From Actinomadura rudentiformis (GTDB lineage: Bacteria > Actinomycetota > Actinomycetes > Streptosporangiales > Streptosporangiaceae): a stretch of 64,000 nt of DNA. A program made the translations under genes and the position numbers. Of this stretch, positions 36,038-44,300 are shown one piece after another (positions within the stretch are counted from its first letter, which is position 1; each line of letters opens with the position of its first letter). A model generated the notes under the pieces. The model was not told the DNA's origin, did not search any database, and saw only the letters and a program-made list of their open reading frames with translations. Location of the stretch: positions 372,001 through 436,000 of the forward strand of contig NZ_WBMT01000002.1 in NCBI RefSeq assembly GCF_008923185.1, read 5' to 3'.

Positions 36038-37339
36038 TCACCAGACACCTCCGAGGGAGGTGTCGTAGCCGAACTCGGCGAGCTCGTCGGCGCACGCGAT
36101 CGGCGCGGCGGGCACCGCGTAGCCCTCCGGGCCGAGCGCGAAGATCTCCGAGGAGAGCACGCGGTTGTCGACGCCGGTGACCTCGCGGACGCTGGCCACG
36201 TAGCGGCGCAGGCGGCCGCCGCTGGCGTAGTCGTTGCGCTTCTCGATGAAGACCACGAAGTCGATGGCGCCCGCGATGAGCATGTGGGTGGCCTCGACCG
36301 GCAGGCGTTCCTCCGACTGGATCGCGTACGTGGCGATGCGGTTGAAGACCTCCATCGAGGAGTTGGCGTGGATCGTGGAGAGGGAGCCGTCGTTGCCCTG
36401 CGTCATCGCGTTCAGCATCGTGACGATCTCGTCGCCGAGCACCTCTCCGACGATGACGCGGGAGGGGTTCATGCGCAGCGAGCGGCGGACCAGCTCGGCC
36501 ATCGTGATCGCGCCCTGGCCCTCGGAGTTGGGCAGCCGCTGCTCGAACGCGACGCAGTTGGGGTGCAGTTCGGGGAAGGCGTCGAGGCCGAGCTCCAGGG
36601 CGCGTTCCACGGTGATGAGGCGTTCGTGCGGCGGGATCTCGTTGGCGACGGCGCGCAGCAGCGTGGTCTTGCCGGCGTTGGTGGCCCCGGCGATCATGAT
36701 GTTCTTGCGGGCGAGCACGGCGGCCTTGAAGAACGCGCCGAGCTCGGAGCTGAACGTGCCGTTGCCGACCAGGTCGCTCAGGAACACCTTGCCAAGGCGG
36801 GCACGGCGGATCGACAGGACGGGCCGGACGGCCACGTCCATCACCGCCGACAACCGCGAACCGTCCGGCAGCCGCAGGTCGAGCTGCGGGTTGGCGGTGT
36901 CGAACGGCCGGGACGACAGCCCGCTGTAGGCGGCCAGTATCTGGATGAGCTCGACGAGCTCCTCGTCGGTCTCGGCCACCGGCTCGCCCATGACCTCGCG
37001 ACCGTCGGCGTAACCGATGAAGACCCGGTCGCAGCCGTTGATGTCGATGTTCTCGATCTCGGGGTCCTCGAGCAGCGGCTGGAGGCGGCCGACGCCGAAC
37101 AGCGCGGCGTGCACCCCGGCGGCGAGCGCCTCCTCCTCTTCGGCGTTCGGCGGGCGGCGCCCCGCGGTCAGCTCGCCGCGGGCGAACTCCTCCAGCACCT
37201 GGCCGATGAGGGCGCGAGCGAACTGGCGTTCGTCCTCACCGGACATCGGCGCGAGCCCGCTGGCGGCGTCGAGCCGGCGCTGCTGGGCCAGCCGGTCACC
37301 GACCTCCTGGCGCAGCCGCTTGACGAGGCCGTGGTCCAC
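36038..37339 (-). CDS. tadA: TadA/CpaF secretion ATPase
   Basis: This 433-residue hexameric ATPase powers pilus extrusion. The nucleotide site is IMIAGATNAGKTTLL (Walker A) and SRVIVGEVLGDEIV (Walker B), with the His box SLSTIHANSSMEVFNRI and the Arg-rich SIRRARLGKVFL. An N-terminal helical domain of about 110 residues precedes the core, as in CpaF. GTG 37339 follows the CpaE-like stop codon directly, with no gap. Its position between the CpaE-like protein and TadB is the standard Tad order. Confidence 0.95.
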   Translation of the reverse strand: MDHGLVKRLRQEVGDRLAQQRRLDAASGLAPMSGEDERQFARALIGQVLEEFARGELTAGRRPPNAEEEEALAAGVHAALFGVGRLQPLLEDPEIENIDINGCDRVFIGYADGREVMGEPVAETDEELVELIQILAAYSGLSSRPFDTANPQLDLRLPDGSRLSAVMDVAVRPVLSIRRARLGKVFLSDLVGNGTFSSELGAFFKAAVLARKNIMIAGATNAGKTTLLRAVANEIPPHERLITVERALELGLDAFPELHPNCVAFEQRLPNSEGQGAITMAELVRRSLRMNPSRVIVGEVLGDEIVTMLNAMTQGNDGSLSTIHANSSMEVFNRIATYAIQSEERLPVEATHMLIAGAIDFVVFIEKRNDYASGGRLRRYVASVREVTGVDNRVLSSEIFALGPEGYAVPAAPIACADELAEFGYDTSLGGVW

Positions 37340-38305
37340 CTAGCGACTCCCCTCTTCGACGTGCCCGCCTTGACCAGCCTGACCGACCGGCATCTGCGCG
37401 GCCGGAGGAACCGGCGGCGTGCCATGCGGCGTGCCCTGGGGCGTGCCGTGGGGCGTGCCGTTCTGTGCGGCGTGCCTGCCACCCGGCCCCACTCGGAGCG
37501 CGGAGAGGCGGCCGACCAGCTCGCCGGCGACCTCCCTCGCTGAACGGATGAGCAGGGAGCGGTCGAGCCGGCCTCCCCAGCTGCCCGCCAGCAGCTCCGC
37601 GCCCTTGGGATCGAGCGCCAGCCCGCCGAGGACGGTGACCGTCGGCGGCGGTGCTCCGACGGGGGCATCGGCGGTGTGGCGTCCTTGAGCGCTGGTGATG
37701 ACGCGGTCGACCTCGGCGATCTGCGCGCGGAAGTCCCGCGGATCGGCCAGCACGATGACCCCGATCGGCGGCCCGCCGCGCAGCTCGGCCGACAGCGCCG
37801 CGACGCGTTCGCGAAGGTGGGCGACCTGCTCCAGCGTCGCCCGCGTGAACAGCAGGACCAGATCGGCCTCGCGCATGAGGTCGAGCAGCGGCGTGCCCGC
37901 GCCGAGCCGCCCGCAGTCGGCCAGCACGTCGACCGGGTCGAGCCCGGCGAACGCGCGGCCCAGCGGGCCCCAGAGCCAGGTCATGCCTTGCGCCTGCTCG
38001 GCGCCGGTAATGCCGACGAGCACGTCCAGGCCGCCGACGAGCCGCTGGCAGTGCTCGGCGATCTGGTCGGACCGCAGTCCGCGCCGGGCGGTGGCGGCGA
38101 GGCTGAGCAGCCCGCGCGACGGGTTGAGCATGCCGCCGAGCTGGTCGTCGTCCGAAGCGGCCGCGGGCAGCCGGTAGACGAGGTCTCCCCCGGCCTGGTC
38201 GCATTCGGCGACGAGCACCGGGCGTGGCCATACGGCGCCGAGGGCGACGGCGGCGGTCGTGACGCCCGGCGCCCCTTTGTCGGCCGCGAGCGCGATGAGT
38301 GCCAC
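37340..38305 (-). CDS. CpaE/MinD-like protein with degenerate P-loop
   Basis: This 321-residue protein has the MinD/ParA fold start MALIALAADKGAPGVTTAAV. The deviant Walker A normally reads KGGxGKT/S; here the first Lys is kept but the P-loop Lys is replaced by Val (KGAPGVTT), so ATP hydrolysis is doubtful. DPVDVLADCGRLGAG corresponds to the switch region. A C-terminal tail is rich in repeated GTPHGTPQ units, then Pro and Gly. In Tad systems CpaE places the pilus machinery in the cell. It is two bases after the SAF-domain gene and abuts tadA. Confidence 0.82.
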   Translation of the reverse strand: MALIALAADKGAPGVTTAAVALGAVWPRPVLVAECDQAGGDLVYRLPAAASDDDQLGGMLNPSRGLLSLAATARRGLRSDQIAEHCQRLVGGLDVLVGITGAEQAQGMTWLWGPLGRAFAGLDPVDVLADCGRLGAGTPLLDLMREADLVLLFTRATLEQVAHLRERVAALSAELRGGPPIGVIVLADPRDFRAQIAEVDRVITSAQGRHTADAPVGAPPPTVTVLGGLALDPKGAELLAGSWGGRLDRSLLIRSAREVAGELVGRLSALRVGPGGRHAAQNGTPHGTPQGTPHGTPPVPPAAQMPVGQAGQGGHVEEGSR

Positions 38306-38307
38306 TG

Positions 38308-39228
38308 TCAGTTCCCGCCCGGTCCAGTGCCGTTGCCGTTCCCGTTGCCGTTACCGGCTCCGGTGCCGTTGCCCGTGCCGCTGCCGGGTCCTGGGTTCTG
38401 GGTGTTGCCGTTGCCGGGTGTCTGCTGCTTTTGCGGGTTGGAGTTGGGCGGCTGCTGGGGCGCCGGCTCGGTGCCCGGTGGGAGCAGGGCGAGACCCACC
38501 GCTCCGGCAGAGGCGGCTTGCGCGATCGCCGGCGCCTCGTTGGGCGGAACGGCGACGTTCACCGACGTCTGGTCGCCGCGCAGCCGGTCGCTCTTCCCGG
38601 AACTGCTGACGGTGACCACGATCGCGTTCGTCGAGAGCACGGTCCCGGGGCGCGGACCGCCCGAACCCGTGCCGGTGCCCACCGCGTACAGGCTCACCCG
38701 CGCGCCGTTGACCAGGCCGTCCGCGCCCGCCGGGAGCTGGCCGGGCTTGAGCGCCAGGCCCACGACGACCCTGCCGCGCTCCGCCTCCGCGGTCTTGCTG
38801 AGCATTCCGTTGGTGAGCAGCGCGCCTTGGACGAGCGGCACTGCGGCGTACGCACGCGCCACCTTCTGTCGCTCGGACCACCGGAGGTAGTACTCCACGC
38901 CGGTGTCGCCGACCTGCACCTCCTGGAGGGCGCTCAGCGGGATGCGCTGGCCCGCCGCGACCGGCTGGACGATGCGGATCGCCGACACGCGCTGGCCGCT
39001 GGCCATCACGAGATACGCGCTGGCGAGCGCGCCGCCGAGGATGAGGAGAACGGCGAGCGCGGCGAGCGCCGGTTTGCGCTCGCGTGGTGCGACCGGAAGC
39101 CGCTGCCCGCCCGAGACGCCCAGCCCGGACTGTCCCAGCCCCGCCCGGCCCGCGCCCGCGTTACCGCCGGTACCTGCGGAGACTCCACCCGCGACGGCCG
39201 ATTGATTGCCCTTCATCGCCCTCGCCAC
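38308..39228 (-). CDS. SAF-domain (CpaB/RcpC-like) pilus protein
   Basis: This 306-residue protein has a Gly-rich cytoplasmic N-terminus, a membrane helix (LAALAVLLILGGALASAYLV) and a SAF domain (IVQPVAAGQRIPLSALQEV, later GLALKPGQLPAG). CpaB-like proteins help the secretion channel or bind the wall. The last 60 residues are almost pure Asn, Gly, Thr and Pro (GNGTGAGNG repeats), probably a disordered exported tail. GTG 39228 is preceded by GGAAGGAG; an ATG at 39216 is the alternative. It heads the Tad operon, with a candidate promoter at 39359-39386. Confidence 0.82.
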   Translation of the reverse strand: MARAMKGNQSAVAGGVSAGTGGNAGAGRAGLGQSGLGVSGGQRLPVAPRERKPALAALAVLLILGGALASAYLVMASGQRVSAIRIVQPVAAGQRIPLSALQEVQVGDTGVEYYLRWSERQKVARAYAAVPLVQGALLTNGMLSKTAEAERGRVVVGLALKPGQLPAGADGLVNGARVSLYAVGTGTGSGGPRPGTVLSTNAIVVTVSSSGKSDRLRGDQTSVNVAVPPNEAPAIAQAASAGAVGLALLPPGTEPAPQQPPNSNPQKQQTPGNGNTQNPGPGSGTGNGTGAGNGNGNGNGTGPGGN

Positions 39229-39358
39229 GTGCTCCTTCCCGTCCCCCGTGGCCTCCCGCGTCCCGCGAGATCCCACATCACCGGGGCGATCCATGCTCGC
39301 GGGGGGCGCGACGCCACGTCAATGGATTCCACGAGGTGAAGCCGCACCGTAACGGGAA

Positions 39359-39386
39359 ATCCTGATTTGACCAGGCATTTCGTCAA
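39359..39386 (-). promoter_or_regulatory. Candidate promoter of the Tad operon
   Basis: On the minus strand TTGACG (39386-39381) and CAGGAT (39364-39359) are separated by 16 bases, close to vegetative actinobacterial consensus. They lie about 130 bases before the SAF-gene GTG, in a 233-base gap with no coding sequence that I can recognise. Confidence 0.5.
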
Positions 39387-39461
39387 TCACTTCCGTTCTT
39401 ACGCTCAGTCACATGAATGGCTGACAGCTACCGAAAAGGTCAGTCTGTTAGCACCAAAAAG

Positions 39462-40163
39462 TCAGGATTTGAAGCCGATGAGACGTCCAAGCGTCGTCGC
39501 GGTGTGGTCGAAGTAGCCGATCCGGTTTTCGACCACGGTCTCGAACTGCCCGAAGAGCTCGAAGCTCACCGTTCCGTAGAGCCCCGCCCAGGCCATCAGC
39601 GCCCGCGCCACGACGTCGTCCGGGACGTTCATCTCCACCGCCGCCCGTCCGCGTCCGAGGTCCGCCTCGATCGAGGCCGGCACCGGCGGCAGGCCGGCCG
39701 GCGGGTCGAGCTCTCCTGCGTCGTGCGCCTCGGTGACGATGCGGGCGAAGACGATCGTGTCGCGGAGCGCGGCGGGAACGGTGTCCTCGGGTGCCTCGTA
39801 ACCGGGCACCGGGGAACCGTAGATCAGCGCGTACTCGTGCGGGTGCGTGACCGCCCACTCCCGGATGGCGCGGCAGACGGTGAGCCACCGCCCCGCGTAG
39901 TCGTCCGGACGGCTCTCGGCGTCCGCTCGTTCCACGACCTCGCCGAGCGCGTTGTAGCCGTCGATGATCAGCGCCGTCAGCAGGTCGTCCCGGCTGGGGA
40001 AGTACCGGTAGATCGCCGAGGAGACCATGCCCATCTCCCGGGCCACCGCGCGCAGCGACAGTCCGGTCGCCCCCTGGGTGGCCAGCTGCCGGCGGGCGAT
40101 CTCGGTGATCTCGTGGATCAGCTCTGCCCGGACGCGCTCCCGGGCCGTACGGCTCGCACTCAT
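39462..40163 (-). CDS. TetR-family repressor with WHG-type C-terminal domain
   Basis: This 233-residue regulator has the TetR helix-turn-helix GLSLRAVAREMGMVSSAIYR and then YFPSRDDLLTALI. The C-terminal ligand domain contains EYALIYGSPVPGYEAP, typical of TetR proteins with the WHG domain. ATG 40163 (MSASRTARERVR) is chosen because the upstream extension is not conserved in type. It is divergent from an NAD-dependent epimerase-like gene. Three AGAGC-type palindromes lie between, so it probably represses both genes. The inducer is unknown. Confidence 0.9.
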   Translation of the reverse strand: MSASRTARERVRAELIHEITEIARRQLATQGATGLSLRAVAREMGMVSSAIYRYFPSRDDLLTALIIDGYNALGEVVERADAESRPDDYAGRWLTVCRAIREWAVTHPHEYALIYGSPVPGYEAPEDTVPAALRDTIVFARIVTEAHDAGELDPPAGLPPVPASIEADLGRGRAAVEMNVPDDVVARALMAWAGLYGTVSFELFGQFETVVENRIGYFDHTATTLGRLIGFKS

Positions 40164-40197
40164 GGAACCGAGGCTAGCAGAGCACCGAAATAAAACG

Positions 40198-40245
40198 AGA
40201 GCACTGCTCTTGACGAACATCGCTCTCTTGAGAGAGCATTGCTCT
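40198..40245. promoter_or_regulatory. Operator cluster between TetR and epimerase genes
   Basis: AGAGCACTGCTCT (40198-40210) and AGAGCATTGCTCT (40233-40245) are the same perfect 13-bp palindrome apart from the central base. Their centres are 35 bp apart. A third half-matching element (GCTCTC-TTGA-GAGAGC, 40222-40237) overlaps the second. Position between divergent genes points to the TetR protein as ligand. Confidence 0.8.
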
Positions 40246-40294
40246 CGAAGCGGAGCAGCGAGCTCGGCTCACCCGGATCAAGGGAGCGGTTCTC

Positions 40295-41212
40295 ATGGGT
40301 AAGCACGTCATCGTCGGTGCCGGCCAGGTCGGTGGACAGCTCGCCACGCTGCTGATGGCCGAGGGCCACGACGTCACCGTCGTCACGCGTTCCGGCTCCG
40401 GCCCGGACGGCGTCCGCAAGGTCGCGGCGAGCGCCGCCGACCGCGACCGGCTGATCGAGATCACGCGGGGCGCGGACACTCTCTACAACTGCATGAACCC
40501 GCGTTACCACGAGTGGGCGGAGATCTGGCCGCCCGTCGCCGCCTCGCTGCTCGCCACCGCCGAGCAGACCGGCGCGGCCCTGGTGACGCTGGGCAACCTG
40601 TACGTGTACGGCCCGGTGGACGGCCCCATGACCGAGGACCTGCCGCAGGCGGCCCCGGGCCACAAGGGCCAGATCAGGGCGAAGATGTGGGACGACATGC
40701 TCGCGTCGCACCGGGCCGGGCGGGCACGGGTCACCGAGCTGCGCGCCTCCGACTTCTACGGCCCCGGGAGCACGGAGAACTCCTACATCGGCTCCGTCCG
40801 GTTCGTACGGCCGCTGCTCGCGGGCAAGCGAGTCACCTTCCTCAGCGACCCGGCCCAGCCGCACAGCTGGACCTACCTTCCGGACGTCGCCCGGGCGCTG
40901 GCCATCGCCGGCACGGACGAACGGGCACTCGGCCGCGTCTGGCACATCCCGACGGCCCCGGCGTTCACCGCCAAAGCGTTCGGCGAGCGGCTGTGCGAGC
41001 TGGCAGGCGCCCCGGCCCCGCGCATCGGCACGATGCCCCGGCCCCTCTTCAACGCGATCGGACTGGTCAACCCGATGATGCGCGAGTTGCGGGAGACCCG
41101 TTACCAGTTCGACGCGCCGTACATCCTCGACTCGTCCGCGTTCCAGAACGCCTTCGACGTCGCGCCGACTCCGGTGGACGAGGGGCTTAAGGCCGTCATC
41201 GCCGCGGCTTAA
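40295..41212 (+). CDS. NAD(P)-dependent epimerase/dehydratase-like protein
   Basis: This 305-residue extended-SDR-like protein begins HVIVGAGQVGGQLATLL, a dinucleotide loop that departs from the usual GGTGFIG and resembles NmrA/atypical SDRs. LVTLGNLYVYGPVDG holds the Tyr of the family, without a clear YxxxK. TELRASDFYGPGSTENSY and SWTYLPDVARALAIAG are shared with sugar-nucleotide epimerases. The substrate is unknown. It is the likely target of the divergent TetR regulator. Two hairpins follow the stop. Confidence 0.82.
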   Translation: MGKHVIVGAGQVGGQLATLLMAEGHDVTVVTRSGSGPDGVRKVAASAADRDRLIEITRGADTLYNCMNPRYHEWAEIWPPVAASLLATAEQTGAALVTLGNLYVYGPVDGPMTEDLPQAAPGHKGQIRAKMWDDMLASHRAGRARVTELRASDFYGPGSTENSYIGSVRFVRPLLAGKRVTFLSDPAQPHSWTYLPDVARALAIAGTDERALGRVWHIPTAPAFTAKAFGERLCELAGAPAPRIGTMPRPLFNAIGLVNPMMRELRETRYQFDAPYILDSSAFQNAFDVAPTPVDEGLKAVIAAA

Positions 41213-41234
41213 GGTGGCGTCGTGTCGTCCCTGG

Positions 41235-41302
41235 GCCGCTCGGCGGCGGCTGTAATTAAGCTGGCCCGAGCGGCAGCGCCGCCCTTCATACGGGGGCGGC
41301 GC
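41235..41302 (+). terminator. Two consecutive hairpins between epimerase and FHA-FtsK genes
   Basis: GCCGCTCGG (41235-41243) pairs with CCGAGCGGC (41266-41274), and GCGCCGCCC (41276-41284) pairs with GGGCGGCGC (41294-41302). Both are perfect 9-bp stems without T runs. They either end the epimerase mRNA or form a leader structure before the ATG at 41320, which has its own GGAGG. Confidence 0.6.
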
Positions 41303-41319
41303 ACTCTGGAGGGGCTTGA

Positions 41320-44300
41320 ATGCGGATCTCGTTCACGGCGCTGACCGGCCAGGGACCCCGAGATGTCGTGATCAATGTCGACGCCGACGCGACCGTTGAC
41401 AGCGTCGCCAGGTCGCTCTTCGCCACCCTGGACGCCGCACCACCGGCGGATGGCGTTCCGGCCACGCACACGCCGCGCTTTTCGAAAGAGGCGACGCTCG
41501 CCCAGGGCGGTCGCCTGGACCTCCGCGGCGGCGCCCGGACCGGCACCCGTGACGGCACTTATGAGGGCGCGCAGAGCGACGCCCGGGTCGACACGCGCAA
41601 GGCCGAGCGGCGGACGTTGTGGATGAACGGGCGCATGCTGGACCCGCAGGCCCCCGCCGTCCGGGAACTGCGAGACGGCGCGGTCGTCGCCGTGGAGCAG
41701 CGGGCGGCCGCCGCGACCGTACTGGCCGAGCCGACAGGGCTGGTCGAGGTACGGGTGGTGAGCGGTCCGGCGGCGGGCTCGGTGCACCGGCTCGGCCTCG
41801 GCGTCTCCACGCTCGGTTCGGGGGCACCGGACGAGGACGTGGACGTCGCCCTCGACGATCCACTCGTGCCGTCGCGATCGTTGCGGATCACCGTCGAGCC
41901 GCATGCCGTCCACGTCGAGCCCTCCGCCCAGACGCTCGCCCGGGGTGTGCTCCTGGACGGCGATCCGCTCGCCGCCACGACCGTCTGGCCGCTCGGCGGC
42001 ATGCTGGCGATCGGTGGCAGCATCCTCACGCTCGCGCAGAGCTCCGCGCCCGACACGCATCTGGAGCCGCTCCCCGAGGGCGGCCTCGCGTTCAACCGCC
42101 CGCCGCGCCTGCACCCCGCGCACCGGACGCGCCAGCTGGAGGTGCCCAAGCGGCCCGAACGCAACCCCAAGGAACGGCTGAGACTCTTCGGCGCGCTGCT
42201 GTTCTCGGCGTTCGGCCTGGTGATGGCGTTCGGACTCGGCCAGTGGTGGTGGGCGCTGTTCGCGCTGGCCTGGCCGGTGATGACGGTCGGCGAATGGATC
42301 GGCGACCGCGTCCACGGCCGCAAGTCGTACAAGAAGGCGCTGAAGGAGTACCACCGGAAGACCGCCGAGTTCGGCGGCGAACTCGACCGGCTGCGCCGCG
42401 AGGACCAAGAGGAACGCCGGGCCGTCCACCCCGATCCCGCCGAGGTGCTGCTGACCGCCACCGGCCCGCGGCGGCGGCTCTGGGAGCGGCGCGCCACCGA
42501 CCCCGACGTCCTCCACCTGCGGCTCGGCGTCGCCGACCTGCCCGCGCGGATCGAGCTGGCGGGGCTGGAGTCGGCGGGTCCGGAGGCGGCCGACCTTCAG
42601 GTGCCGGTGGCACGGCTCGTGCCCGTCGCGCTGCCGCTGCCCGAGCTGGGCGTCATCGGCATCACCGGCACCGCCGCCCGCGAGTCGCGCCCGGCGTCCC
42701 GCGCGCTCGCGCGCTGGCTGGTGGCCCAGGCCGCCGCGCTGCACAGCCCGCGTGACCTGGCGATCGTCGTGCTGTGCGCGGACCAGGAGGCGGAAGAGGA
42801 GTGGAACTGGGTCCGCTGGCTGCCGCACGCGACGCCGCGCGAAGGGGAGGAGTGCACGGCCCTGGTGGGCACCGATCCCGAATCGGTCGCGCACCGCGTC
42901 ACCGAGCTGGCGATCCGGGTCAGCGAACGGCGGCGGGCCGCGCAGGCGGCGTCGGCGTCGGGTCTCTTGGCACAGGGCGGGTTCGGCCAGGGCAAGCCGG
43001 CCGACCTGATCCCGTACAACATCCTCATCGTGCTCGACGGCGCGCGGCAGCTGCGGCGCGTGCCCGGCATGCCGATGTTGCTGCAACGCGGCGCCGAGTT
43101 CGGCCTGAACGCGATCTGCATCGACGACGAGGAACGCCTGCTGCCCGAAGAGTGCACCGCCGTCGCCGCCTGGGATCCCGAGAGCCCCGAGACGCTGCGG
43201 CTGCGCGGCCAGGGGCTCGACGTGATCGGTCCCGTCCTCGCCGACCAGGTGTCCGCCGCGTGGACCGACCGGGTCGCGCGGGCGCTCGCCCCCGTCCGGG
43301 ACGTGTCACGGGAGGACGCCGAGGAGGCGATCCCGGCGGAGGCCCGGCTCCTGGACCTGCTCAACCTGCCCGACCCGACGGCCGACCACGTGGCGCGGGC
43401 GTGGAGCGTCACCGGCGGGCGGTCCACCCGCGTCCCGATCGGCGTCGGCGCCGACGGCGTGTACGAGGTGGACCTGCGCACGGACGGGCCGCACGGCCTG
43501 ATCGCCGGGACGACCGGCGCCGGCAAGTCCGAGCTCCTCCAGACGCTGATCGCCTCGCTCGCCCTCACCAACCGGCCGGACGAGATGACGTTCGTGCTCA
43601 TCGACTACAAGGGCGGCGCCGCGTTCAAGGACTGCGCCAAGCTCCCGCACACCGTCGGCATGGTCACGGACCTGGACGGCCACGCGACCGAGCGCGCCCT
43701 CGAATCGTTGTCGGCCGAGCTGCGGCGCCGCGAGGAGATCCTGCTGAGCGTGGGTGCGAAGGACATCGAGGACTACAACGACCTGCGCGGCATGAAGGCC
43801 CATCCCGACCAGGGCCACTCGTTCGTCCGCAGCGACGAGCCTCCCGAGGGGGGACGAACCCCCGTCACTCCACGGGCCGGCGAGCCGGACATTCCTCGCT
43901 TCGCTGCGGGTGACCGGCTCGCCCCGATGCCGCGCCTCGTCCTGGTGATCGACGAGTTCGCGGCGATGGTCACCGAGCTGCCCGACTTCGTCACCGGTCT
44001 CGTGGACATCGGCCGCCGTGGCCGCTCGCTCGGCGTGCACCTCATCCTCGCCACGCAGCGCCCGGCGGGCGTCGTCACCGCTGACATCCGTGCCAACACC
44101 AACCTGCGGATCGCGCTGCGCGTGACCGACCCGGACGAGTCGACCGACGTGCTCGACTCCCCCGAGGCGGCGCAGATCTCCAAGGCCACGCCCGGCCGCT
44201 GCTACATCCGTTCCGGCGCGTCGGCGCCGCACGCGGTGCAGTCCGCGCGGATCGGCGGCCGGCGGCCCGGCACCGGACCCGCCGTCGCCGCACCCGCCAC

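Noticed and set aside
41559..43086. Antisense frames inside the FHA-FtsK gene
   Set aside because: They are shadows; the plus-strand frame is continuous with FHA, membrane and three ATPase domains.
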